This document shows positions 44,490-55,145 of a DNA stretch of 64,000 nucleotides, one piece after another. Both the position numbers and the translations under genes were made by a program. The stretch lies in assembly GCA_034359265.1 (NCBI GenBank), contig CP136895.1, positions 47,448,001-47,512,000 on the forward strand. Reading direction: 5' to 3'. The notes under the pieces were generated by a model. The model was not told the DNA's origin and did not search any database. It saw only the letters and a program-made list of their open reading frames with translations. Position 1 is the stretch's first letter; every line of letters starts with the position of its first letter. The DNA is from Canna indica (lineage: Eukaryota; Streptophyta; Magnoliopsida; Zingiberales; Cannaceae).

Positions 44490-46986
44490 GGTTTCCTAAT
44501 ATAGAATTTATTTTGGTGTAGTGCACCAGATCTGGAGCTAGTCAGGTCAAGTTGCGAAATCGCCGTGAGTAGAAGGTATAATTTAAGTTTTATGAAATTT
44601 TTGCTAAGTATTCTTTTCCTTCATGATCATGAGATGATTTATAGAGTCGGATCTGAAATCGTGTTCGTGGATCGAGTCGGGGTTCAAATCAGGCTCGGAT
44701 TGAGTCGTGTAGGGGCTAATTAAATGAGAGGGGCAATTTGGTCAAAGGAAAATCAGGGAATTAACCCCTCATCCCCCTAGCAGCCATGTGGCTCAAACAT
44801 TGGAGCCGCACGCAGCCCGAGAAGAGAGGGAGAGAGGGAAATCTTTGAGGTCGGCACCAGATTCGTGCCGTCGTCGAAAAAATTGAGATCATCATCGCTC
44901 GTCCATTTTTTTTTCTTAGATCAAGGTGAGTGGTTGTTTTCCTTTCTTTTTAGGAGGAGGCGGGTGGCCGAACCCATAGGACTTCTAGGTGGTGATTTTC
45001 TTGCAAGATTTCTTCGATTTGTGGTATCTTGATCGTCGTATCGTTGTTTAATTGTTATTACGTTGTATCTACTATAGTTTTTCCGGATTGTTGTAGTTTT
45101 AGGGGATGTCGAGTAAAGGGAAAAGGGGAAAGGTCATGCCGAAATTTTCTCCAATTCCCTCGACGGATGTAAACCCCTTTTGATCGATCTTGAATCTATA
45201 TCGAGTGGATTTTATGGTTTAAATATTGAAATTGATAATTGAAACTCCTCCTCTAGGCCTAGTAGGCTCGGCCAAACAAGGGGAAAACCCTTGTCCATGG
45301 CTCGGCCGAGCAAGGGGTGTAGGGTTTTGATCAATGGCTTGGTTAGGGTAGATTGGAAACCATATAGTAGGGTTTGGGGTTAACATTTCCCCTTTTTCAT
45401 AACCATGAAGGCTCGGCCGAGCAAGGCATGCCTTGCTCAAGGTTCGGCCGAGCATGGATGGAGGGGATGGTGGCCTTCATAAACTAGTCGTCAAAATTAG
45501 GAATACTCAAAACAATAGTGCGAGGGTCGCCTAGATTGACAAGTAGAATCAAGATGACATTTAGGTAAGACACTAATTAAGGAATACTATGACGTTGGTG
45601 GGTGTATTTAGTAGTATTGTAGGGCTGTAATCATTCTTAAATCGTTCCTATTTAAATTCTAAAATTTGGTTATACTTTTACCATGTTAGATAACTGCTTT
45701 CCTTGCTGAAATTATTGTTTAATGCAGGATTTAATTCCTTTTCATTTGAATCATGTGGCTATGCATAGTAGGTGACGTGAAGCAATTAATTTATAAACTA
45801 TTTGCTATGCAGTATTGTTATTGGGTGCATTTCCAATCTTATGACATGTATTTTACACTTAGGAAAATTTTAGTGACTACATTGTCGGAAAGACCACAAA
45901 TGTGGATAGGTTGTAATCACACATAGAGAATAGCCAGCGGGCACTTGTGTGCAGCTGGTAGAGCCCTGAGTGGGGTCGGATACGGGTGGAAGCTCGAAAG
46001 TTTCAAGTTAGGAAAACTATTGAGTGCACAACTTGTGTATCGTGATTGCGATGGTCGGCTGAGAAGCATGGACGGTCGGAACAACTAATGCTTGACTCGG
46101 TGGGTGATTAGGGTCTTGAGATTGCACTAGCGGACCCACTAGGTGTTAGACCCGAGTGGCAGAGGGACTTGAGATTCCGTCAGTGGGCCACGCTGACGAT
46201 AGACCCGAGTTGGGTGGGACTAGCTATCCCTAACCCGGTGGGTTCCTAAGACTTGTTGACCATCCTAGTCGACGGCCCCAGTGATTGCCTCTGACTTTCC
46301 TTGTGTGTTTTATGGGCCGTGCAGCCGGTTACTATTTTGTGGTGAAGGCCGGGCAGAGCCGAACCACTTATTCCTGAGCAGGCTCTAGTGGCTGAGTGAT
46401 GCCCATCTTGGAAGGGCCACTATGGTCGGATATATTGTTTACACAGGTTGGCCTATGGGCCAGTTGTCATGTCATGACTAGTTTAGATCCCTACACATTA
46501 TAAATTGTTGACTTATGTGCATGTTATTATTTTGGGGATTTATGTGGAGGTTCGGAAGAACCGCTCACTGAGTTTCTTGTGGACTCACAGTTTATTTCTT
46601 TTGTTTTGCAGAGCCCGACCATTGAGGTATGGCTTGGAGACTTGGTGCAGCTGGAGGGCAGGCAGTGGCGCAAATCTCGTATCAACATCTGGTACTCGTA
46701 GTCGTGATGTCTAGGGTTGTTTTCATACACTGAGTGATGTTTATCTTGAAACATGTATTTGATTTTAAACTCGAGTCGTTCTTAAAAGGTGGTTTGTTTT
46801 CCATCAACTCTTTTTAGATTGTTCAAAACTATTTGAATTAAATAAAAGCTTGCACCGTTGTTCTTTTACCTATGTGTTTTCTTGTGGCATGTATTTTTGG
46901 CATTTTATTGTTCAGTGTATGTAGTTGGCTTCAGGGTAACGACATATGCCCTGGCTGGTCACGCGACCCTGAGTTGGGGCGTGACA
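44478..46986 (+). mobile_element. 3' LTR of the gypsy chromovirus, 2,509 bp
   Basis: Starts TGTAAGACCTGAGG, ends GAGTTGGGGCGTGACA. It is the most complete LTR of this family here. The part at 45225-45240 shows the uninterrupted sequence into which the family B solo LTR inserted in the 5' LTR. TTTTGCAG block at about 46604-46611; CAGCTGGAGGGCAG follows. Confidence 0.93.
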
Positions 46987-47430
46987 ACCAATATATGGTA
47001 ACGGTTGCAGAAACTGTTCCCGTAGCCAACATACTATGAGAACACAAAAATAACACTATTCCCGTAGCCAATTTATGGGAACGGTTTTAGAAACTAAACA
47101 AATCATTCCATTTAAAATACTCCAAAATAATACTTAAATACCTAAAAGTGTTCCTATCCTTAAAATACCTGCTCCTTTATTTTGGCAGCCGATAAAAAAT
47201 CTCACCCTACTCTATTTTTTCCTTTTGCCAGCAACAACCTCCCCCCCCCCCCAAAAAAACCTCTATTGTGTCCTCCCCTTTCTCTACGATCAGGCGATCA
47301 ATAGAGTTTGATCGCCGACAAAAACTCTGTTCTTATTTCTCCACCCCCCTCAAACCCTCGGTTGAAGAAGAGTTCACGGCGATCGGTTTCCTACATCTGA
47401 CCGGCCACCAGCATCACCGCCTCCTTCTCT
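46987..47430 (+). mobile_element. CACTA fragment 3 with subterminal repeats
   Basis: Three copies of the subterminal motif (TTCCCGTAGCCAA...TATGGGAACGG) lie at 46990-47090, then a C run near 47240 and a CTCTCC-rich stretch like the 5' leader of a CACTA gene. No transposase sequence and no second terminus. It is cut at about 47430 by the copia LTR. Confidence 0.65.
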
Positions 47431-48424
47431 GATGCTCGCTGAAAGCCGAAACCCGGAAATGAAGCGCGCAAGAAAAATGGTTGAAAAATTAATTTTAGCC
47501 TATTTTCGATCGATCGATCGATCGACCGAATAGGGTTAGGAAAATGGCAGAAGCCATCTTGGTCGACCCGTCGGTTGACCGAAGAATGCCACAAATTTGC
47601 AGTAGCCTCTCGGCTGACCTGTCGGTCGACCGAAGATGGGTAAAAATAGGCAGTGGGCTACTTCGATCGATCGGGCGGTCGACCAACCGAAGCGAGAAAT
47701 GGGCAGTAGCCTTGTCGGTCGATCGATCGGCCGACCAAATTGTGGATAGCTGAAGCCGCAAATTGCGTCGGTCGATCGGATTGCGGGAATGCAAGATTTG
47801 CGACTGCCAGTCGACCCACCGGTCGACCGCACAGAGACATTGGGGCAGCGGTCGCTTGAGCGGTCGATCGGCCAATCGATCGAGCCGTTGTAATGGATAG
47901 TTTTCTATTCGTTGAGCTATCATTTCTTTGAGAGGGTATAAATATACCTCATCTAACTCCTTTAATCCTAACTGGGTTGTCCCTTGTGTAAAGCTACTTG
48001 TGTAAGCATAACTTACTAGGATTAGTCGAGTTGTCCCTTAGGGTTGAGGTGGAAGAGTGCTATCGGTAAGAAGGCGGAGACTTCTGGATGTGGAAGTGCC
48101 TTAGGTCGAGAGTGCGACTCTTCGAGTCAAAGTCCTCATTGTAAGGGAAACAAGAATTAATCTAGTAAACCTAGTTTGGAAATCCTAAACCAATCGTAAA
48201 TGCTTAGGTAGTGGAGTAGGCATTGGGGCCGAACCACTCTAAATTTGTGTGTTTGCATTGATTCTTTATTTGTGCTTAATGGTTTATGTTGCTTCCGCAT
48301 CCAATCATAATATTGCAATTTGCCTAAGTGATCCAAGTAAACGATTAAAACCGGAATTAGACAAATAAATTTAGTTAACACACTATTCACCCCCCCCCCC
48401 TCTAGTGTTGCCATTTCTCCTACA
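47431..48424 (+). mobile_element. Copia gag-only family 5' LTR, sense, 5'-truncated
   Basis: Begins inside the LTR at GATGCTCGCTGAAAGCCG (compare the reverse complement of 50140-50165) and ends TCTCCTACA before a PBS. It carries the GTCGACC cluster (47510-47885), the TATA box (47937-47946) and a C run before CTCTAGTGT. Roughly the first 480 bp are missing. Confidence 0.85.
47510..47885. repeat. GTCGACC-type palindromic repeat cluster
   Basis: Opens with four tandem CGAT steps (GATCGATCGATCGATCGACC) and continues with many CGGTCGACC and CGATCGG units. The minus-strand frames read as RSTDRS repeats, which is an artefact of the motif. It lies directly upstream of the LTR TATA box. Confidence 0.85.
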
Positions 48425-48426
48425 AT

Positions 48427-48438
48427 TGGTATTAGAGC
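48427..48438 (+). promoter_or_regulatory. Primer binding site, initiator Met tRNA type
   Basis: TGGTATTAGAGC, two bases after the LTR end, one C-to-T change from the canonical site. Confidence 0.85.
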
Positions 48439-48492
48439 GGGTCCGTAGCTTGAGATTTCATCATCTCTTCTACACCTTGTCTCGATCCGAGA

Positions 48493-48952
48493 ATGGCACT
48501 AGAGTCGGTAGTGTCTTCACCTCCTAGGTTCGATGAATCAAACTTTGGTCTTTGGAAATCTAGAATGTACACCTACTTAAAGATTAGAGGTTTTGATGTT
48601 TATAACATGATAAAATTAGAATACATTGAACCTAAGGTTGACATGCATGATTGGTGACAAGAAAAAATTTCAATCTAATGGAGATGCTATGTATTCCATA
48701 TTTTGTACCTTACCTAATAGCATCCTTGAAAAAGTCATGCATTGCACTTCGGCTTTTGATATTTGGGCAACATTAAATATGTTATATGATTATGCTAAAA
48801 CCGAAGAGCTTAATACTTTTGTTGAGGGTGGTGATGACAATGGTCATCCCCCTAGTACTAACCTCGGTTTTGATGATCTTAGTGCTTCTAGCAAATCTAA
48901 AAGCCGGAAAAGAAAGCTTATATGCTACTTGTGTAAGGAAAAGGGGCACATT
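48493..48952 (+). pseudogene. Copia gag, N-terminal half, interrupted by nested element
   Basis: Starts MALESVVSSPPRFDESNFGL, 54 bp after the PBS. A small deletion and frameshift near 48655 disrupt it, then EKVMHCTSAFDIWATLNMLY, EGGDDNGHPPSTNLGFD and the zinc knuckle start CYLCKEKGH follow. It stops at base 48952 inside the knuckle, where an antisense element of the same family begins. The remainder of the gene is at 56627-57619. Confidence 0.85.
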
Positions 48953-50425
48953 TGTTCGAGAAATGGCGACACTAGAGGGGGGGGTGAATAGTGTGTTTAC
49001 TAATACAATTAGCCTAAATTCACTTTTAATCATTTACTTAGATTGGTTTAGGCAATTTGCAATTATGCGATTGAATACGGAAGCGATAAATGATAAGGCA
49101 ATAAAAACAAGCAATAATAACAATGCAAACACAAGATATTTATAGTGGTTCGGCCCCAATGCCTATTCCACTACCTAAGCACCCTGCTTAGGATTTCCAA
49201 ACTAGGTTTCACTAGATTATATCGAGTTTCCCTTACAACAAGGACTTTTCACCAGAAAGTCTCCGCTCTCCAACCGAAGGCACTTCCACACTCGGAAGTA
49301 TCCCGCCTTCCTACCGAGAGCACTTTCCCACCTCAACCTAAGGGACAACTAGAACTAATCCTAGTAAGCTCTAAGTTTACACAAGTGGATTTACTCCTTC
49401 TACACCAAGGATACCACTTCACACAACAAGACCTAACAGCCCTAGGTCTTAACACAGACACAAATCCAGAAACAGTTTAAATAACAGATAAAATTTACAA
49501 TCAAAAGAGCTAAATAATAAACCACGAATTCGTGCTCTTTTACAATCCTTCAACCCTTCAACTCGTCAGATAAACTCGTTGCAGCAGAGTTGAGGGAGGC
49601 AGGAAAGCAGACGCTTGAAGAAGAGCTTGACAAAGAGAGCAGAGTGCCGCAATCAATCTTTGGAAGGCTTTAATATACTTTTAAATGCTCAATGAATTCT
49701 GTTACAGGAGGAGAAGAACTTAAATGAATCATATGAGGGTATATTTATACCCTGCTGAAGAAATGACTGTTCAATGGATAGAAAACTATCCGTTATAGGC
49801 CACCAGTCGAATGGTCGATCGACCGGCTGGTCGACCGATCTTTCAACCGCTCCATACTTCTGTCTGGTCGGTTGACCAACGGGTCGACCGCCCAAATGCG
49901 AGATCGCGTGATTTCTTCTTCGGTCGACCAACGCGATCTACGTCTTCGGGTATCAGTAGGTCGATCGACCGACGGGTCGACCGCCCGAGCTACTACCCAT
50001 TTTGGGCTTCTATCGATCGATAGCCCGATCGACCGAAGTAGCTCTGCTACTTTTTTTACCTTCGGTCGGTCGACTGACCGGTCAATCAAACATAGCCTGA
50101 ATGTTATTTCTTCAGCCTATTTCTTCCGCGCTTCGATTCTAGGTTCCGACTTCCAACGAGCATCATCTTGGAGGGCTTTAGACTTGATCTTTGGACTCGT
50201 CCAAGCGACTTTGATGCACTCGTCGATCTTTGAGAAATTTCCGCGATGAACCCGAGCGCGATGATCAAACGTTGCGATTTCTTTGATTTATCTGATCGAG
50301 GATATCAAACGTTGGTCGATTGGAACCTGAAAGATATTCTCAATGAAATCATTAGTCCCATGTTTGTTATCATCAAAACCATCAAAAACGAGATTAAGGC
50401 TAAGGTTGAAAACCTAAAGCCAACA
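48953..50425 (-). mobile_element. 3' LTR of the complete gag-only element
   Basis: Edges TGTTCGAGAAATGG and CTAAAGCCAACA. GTCGACC cluster at 49800-50085; TATA box TATAAATATA on the minus strand at 49740-49749. 1,473 bp against 1,481 bp for its partner. Confidence 0.92.
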
Positions 50426-53400
50426 ATCTCCCCTTTTTGATGATGACAAACATCCTTAAGAAAATATATACATTAAAACATAGAAGGATATCAACTAAGG
50501 GATTTCTCCCCCTATAAACATGCATATTATATAATTAAACTCCCCCTATCTATATGCATGGATTTCCTATATTTTGCTCCCCTTTACCTATACTTTTCTC
50601 CTCATTTTAACTATACATTTCTCTCCCTTTATACCTAAACTCTTCTCTCCCCCTTTTGACATCGATCAAAAAGGGCAAGAAAGGTCAATCTAATCAAAGG
50701 GATGAAACACAAGAATTTAATGAGAAACAAGATCATACATGATATGTTCAAAAACTATATAGTTGAATGCCAAATTGAATAATGTATTTTCTCAAAGTAA
50801 ATATTATTTCTTTTTCATGATATTTTTAGTTTCCATTCAAACTTTAAAAATACAAAGATATAGTCATTTTAAATCACGTATATCAAGTTTGAAGTGAAAC
50901 TAATGTCATTTGATCTAAATATGAACTTAGCATGTTTTCATTTGAAATAAACATGAAAAACATGAAAATGCTAAGTCTCAATGTTTTGCTATCTACCCAT
51001 GTTTTCTCAAACTTAGGCATCAAGACATTAAACATGAGATAATGTAAGTCTATGAATCAAGTTTGGGCTTAAGATGAAATTTTTAATTCACTTTGTTGAC
51101 TTAGGTCAACCTATACTTAAAAGTTTTCAAAGAATCAAACTTTTAAGTTTATACAAAATCATATTTTCAATGAAAAAACTTTGGTACCATTTTTTTTTTT
51201 TTTTGATGAAAATTTTTGATACCAAATATTGAGTGGTCATTTGAAATGCATGAACAAAGTTTGAACTCAAAAGAATTTTCAAAGACCATTTTTCATCCTA
51301 TATTGATTTTAATCAAAAGCTTATTTTTAAGATATCGCTCAATATATCAAAATCATTTTTAGAAATAATTTTGCTAAAGAAATAATGAGAACGATATTAG
51401 AGATGAAATCAAAATAGCATGCACAAAGTTTCATTTGAAATTTGTGAAAAAAATTCAAAGTATCGAAAAGATTGATATATCAAATAAGTGATATTTTGTG
51501 TTTTTGAAATCCAACTTCAAAATTCCATTTTAAATTAGATTCTTGATGAAAACTTTTTGAAATTTTTACTGATAAAACTATATTTTTTAGTGAATGTGTA
51601 GTTTCAAGAATCATCTAAAAAGGATTTTTCTATATTTTCCTAGAAATAACTGAAATTGGTGATACCAATTGTTGAACAAATGACAATACCATAATTTTTC
51701 AGTTATTTTCAAAGAATGCTTAGTTTTCATTCAAACTTTTATGACACCAAATAATGGTCATGTAAAGAGTGTATATCAAGTTTGAGATGAAAATTATGTC
51801 ATTAAGTCAAGATATCAACCTAGCATGGTTTAATTCAAAACTAAACTAGTTTTAATGAAACTTGCTAAGTTTCAATCTAACATTTACTCTTGATTTTTTA
51901 AATTTAAACCTATGGATACCTAACATTAGTAAATCTAAACATGTTCAACAAATATGGATTGAAATGAGACCTTTAAGTCAACTTGTTGACTTGGATCAAC
52001 ATGGTTCAAAAGAGGTAGGCATGAATTGACCTCTATTGTCATTTTATCCATATCCAAGTGAATTTTTTATTCTAAGTGCATGGAAACATGTCATACCTAC
52101 TCATAAATATGTTTATGAAGTTTGGACTTAAAATCAAGTGTCCAAGTCAATTTGTTGACTTGGGTCAAACCTTTTAAGCTTAAGTCCACTAATGTGATCT
52201 AGTTATTACATTTTCATCTACACATGAATTTTCAAGATTGAACACCTAGAATCATATCATGTGTGTCTAAACATGTTTGTTTGATGTTTACTCAAAATGA
52301 GTTCTCTAATATGAGTTTTAACCTAGAGCAAGTTTCATTCAATCAAGATATCATGAAATTGCCTAAGTTATCAAAACATTTTCCTAGTCATGAAATTTCT
52401 AACATTTATCATGCATAATCAATCATGAGTATATAGAGACATCATTAAACATGAAAATTCAATTATTTTACTAATATTTTTGCAAAAATTAAAATCATAC
52501 CTTTTTCTTGAAAATTTGCCCAACTTTTCATATCCTTTTTCATTTTCTTCTAGATAGCATACCTTACCAATTCTTTAAGTTGCAAGTAGACTTCATTAGT
52601 ATCATAATGAAATAATATGACTACTAGCAAGCCAACATACTACATAGCAAGGTTCAATGCAATGTTTCATTTTAAAACCTTAACCTATGCTAGATAGTAA
52701 AGATTCATTTTAAATGAGTTTTCATGATATCTAAATGAATCTAAGAGATCTTAAGATGTGAAACATTTGAGGAATAAGATCTCTAGGTATGCTTAATTAG
52801 TTTGGACTTAAAAGAATGTCTCTAATGGTGAGTGTCAACCTAGAGCATGTTTCATTTGATGAAATTTGCCTAAGTGCTAATATTCTACCTACTCATGAGA
52901 ATTCAAGTGTGTTAACATGCAAATCTAATCATGAGTATAGAGACATAGTTTAAACTTAAACATTGAGGTATAACACTTAAGATTTTGAATCTATCAAGAT
53001 TATACTTAATTCATGAGAATTTAGCCAAACTAATCCTTTTCTTCCTAAAATATTTATAACTTGCAAGTATACTTCTTAAGTAGACAATGAAACCAATTCT
53101 ACATGCAAGCCATCAAACTAAATAGTGAAGAGAAAAACCAAATATCATTTTCAAAATTCAACTTCACTAAATAGCATGGATTCATTTTCAAATAAATCTT
53201 CATGATAACAAAATGAATCTAGAGATCTCAAAATATGAAATTTTGAAAAATAGATCTCCAACCCTTCCTGTTGGTTGAAAACCGAAAGGCCACAATGAGC
53301 CTACGATTTTGAACCGCAAGGTCGCTTAGGCCCATTACAGGCCATCTGGGTCTCCGAAGAGACTGGAAAATCAAAATTCAAAAACGTTTTCAAAAGAACT

Positions 53401-53607
53401 CTTTTGCAAGAGCGGGGAAAACAACTCAAGTTAAACATAGTATCATAACTCCAACTTAAATAAAAACAATCCAAAGTAAGGAGATGATAAAAAGTATACC
53501 TAGATGCCAATTTCCATACCTATGGCATCATGATGGTTTGAAGTTGCAACCAAGAATTGATACTCCATTTAATTTCATGGTCAACTCCAACTCTTCACCC
53601 TTTTTTT
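50426..53607 (-). mobile_element. Polypurine tract and non-coding region of the complete element
   Basis: At the LTR border ATCTCCCCTTTTT (50426-50438) is the polypurine tract on the minus strand. Further CTCCCCCTA-type motifs at about 50504, 50539 and 50645 give four polypurine-like sites within 240 bp, a Sirevirus trait. The rest is AT-rich, without ORFs, collinear with 57620-59750. It holds hairpin repeats such as CCAAGTCAA / TTGACTTGG (52142-52163) and the conserved block at 53258-53366. A T run lies near 51191-51204. Confidence 0.8.
53258..53366 (-). ncRNA. Conserved hairpin-rich block after gag, antisense copy
   Basis: Minus-strand equivalent of 30241-30348: GTCTC-TTCG-GAGAC stem (5 bp), GGCC / GGCC stem with a short loop, a GCGACCTTGCGGTT segment and CCAA...GGGTTGG at the end. 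It starts about 240 bp downstream of the gag stop. Confidence 0.45.
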
Positions 53608-55077
53608 TTACCCTTGAGTGGTGGCACCCCTTACAAGAGAAGAAATTTTTGGTACCCGAATGGCTTTGGGTCCTTGGGGGTTAGTGGGCTTAGCTACCCA
53701 AAGTGACTTAACACCACTTGGGTTCATCTTAAATGCACAATTATAGATGGCATGCCCATGCATACCACAACAAAAATAATTTCCATTAAACTTTTTCTTT
53801 TTACCATTCATATGAACATGAGGTCTAATATCAGAATGCTTGGCATGAGAGACATGATGAACATTTGCATTCTTAGATGTAATATTTTTCTTTTTTGGAT
53901 TTCTAAAAGATGAGATATGTGATAAACTACTAGTTTTCCTATTCAAGAAAATGACCTCATTTTTCAAATCATTTATTGATTTATGTAAGGCTTGCATTTG
54001 AGATTTCATCATACTATTTTCATTTTTGATTTTCATATTTTCTACTTTCAAATTCTCAATCTCAACTTTTGAGATATTTTTCAATTCAATTTTCAAATCA
54101 TCATTTTCATTTTTCAAGTCAATATTCTTACTTTTTAGGTCTTCAATTTCAATCTTAAGATTGTCATGGTAAGAATTACTAGTTCTCAAAACATCAATAC
54201 TACCATGGCAATCAACACTTGAGGACCTTAGATTTGCCTTTAAATTTTTATTTTCTAATTCTAGAGCTTGCAAATCCTTAGTGAGCCTAGAGTTATCCTT
54301 TTTAATTTTCTTCATTTCTTTACTCTTTTTCAAAAGCATGGCACACATACTTTGGCATTCTTCTACTAATTATTCATATGACATTTTGAGTGAATGAGAA
54401 GAACTAGCATCACTATCATATGCTATATCTCTATCATGACTAGAAGTAGAATATTATACCTCATCATGGATACCCATGAGGCAAACCTTGGATGTGCCTT
54501 CATAGTCATGACAAGAGGATGCTTCTTGAGATTTGGAGGTGGATATTGAAACACTTGTCCTTCTTTTGGCATTCTTCTTTGATAAAGGACAATTCCTCTT
54601 GATGTGCCCCTTTTCTTTGCACAAGTAGCATATCACTTTTCTTTTTCGGCTTTTTGACTTGCTTCTTTGACTAGAAGCACTAAAATCATCAAAACTGAGG
54701 TTAGTACTAGGGGGATGACCATTGTCATCACCACCCTCAACAAAAGTGGTAAGCTCTTCGATTTTTGCATAATCATACAACATATTTAATGTTCCCCATA
54801 TATCTAAAGCCAAAGTGCAATGCATGATTTTCTCAAACACATTGTTTTGCAAAGAACAAAATAAGCAATTTGTAGCTTTAGCATTTAACTCAAACATGCT
54901 AATTTGTTCTTGGGTCCATGCATTCATGTCTTCCTTATGTTCACTATACCTAATTTTTACCATGTTGAAAACACCCAAACCTTGGATCTTTAAGAAGGTA
55001 TACATCCTAGACTTCCATTGACCAAAGTTCGAGGCATCAAACCTAGGAGGAGTAGACGCTACCGACTCTAGTGCCAT
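53608..55077 (-). pseudogene. Sirevirus-like copia gag, best preserved copy
   Basis: 489 codons plus stop, one continuous frame with only two in-frame stops (near 54454 and 54369; the sister copy reads Gln and Glu there). N-terminus MALESVASTPPRFDASNFGQ, then EKIMHCTLALDIWGTLNMLY, basic SQRSKSKSRKRKVICYLCKE and the first knuckle CYLCKEKGHIKRNC at about residues 145-160. A long coiled coil (EMKKIKKDNSRLTKDLQALE, KSKNIDLKNENDDLKIELKN) is followed by a second knuckle-like CCGMHGHAIYNC and PTNPQGPKAIRVPK. It ends GATTQG then TAA at 53608-53610. The large coiled-coil Gag and WVPK-type end are Sirevirus features. Confidence 0.9.
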
Positions 55078-55131
55078 TTCACGATCCAGAAAAGGTGTAG
55101 GAGAGATGGTGAAATCTCAAGCTACGAACCC

Positions 55132-55143
55132 GCTCTGATACCA
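55132..55143 (-). promoter_or_regulatory. Primer binding site, initiator Met tRNA type
   Basis: GCTCTGATACCA, an exact reverse complement of TGGTATCAGAGC, two bases from the LTR edge. Confidence 0.92.
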
Positions 55144-55145
55144 AA

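Larger units (their letters stand above)
36294..46986 (+). mobile_element. Full-length Ty3/gypsy chromovirus, with nested solo LTR
   Basis: Order: 5' LTR (36294-39496), PBS, gag, pol with protease, RT, RNase H, integrase and chromodomain, polypurine tract, 3' LTR (44478-46986). The flanks GCAAA (36289-36293) and ACCAA (46987-46991) each differ by one base from GCCAA, the expected CACTA text, consistent with a decayed 5-bp duplication. The chromodomain and long LTRs fit a Tekay/Del-like chromovirus. The first 60 bp of the two LTRs differ at 6 positions, five of them C/T or G/A, so the insertion is old. The gag-pol is unable to code. Confidence 0.93.

Noticed and set aside
47495..47923. Overlapping minus-strand ORFs of 60-142 codons with RSTDRS-like repeats
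   Set aside because: They only translate the GTCGACC palindromic cluster of the LTR. Similar ORFs appear in several frames and strands at 49793-50249 for the same reason.
55132..55143. tRNA-like sequence
   Set aside because: Only 12 bases match the tRNA 3' end; this is a retrotransposon primer binding site, not a tRNA gene.
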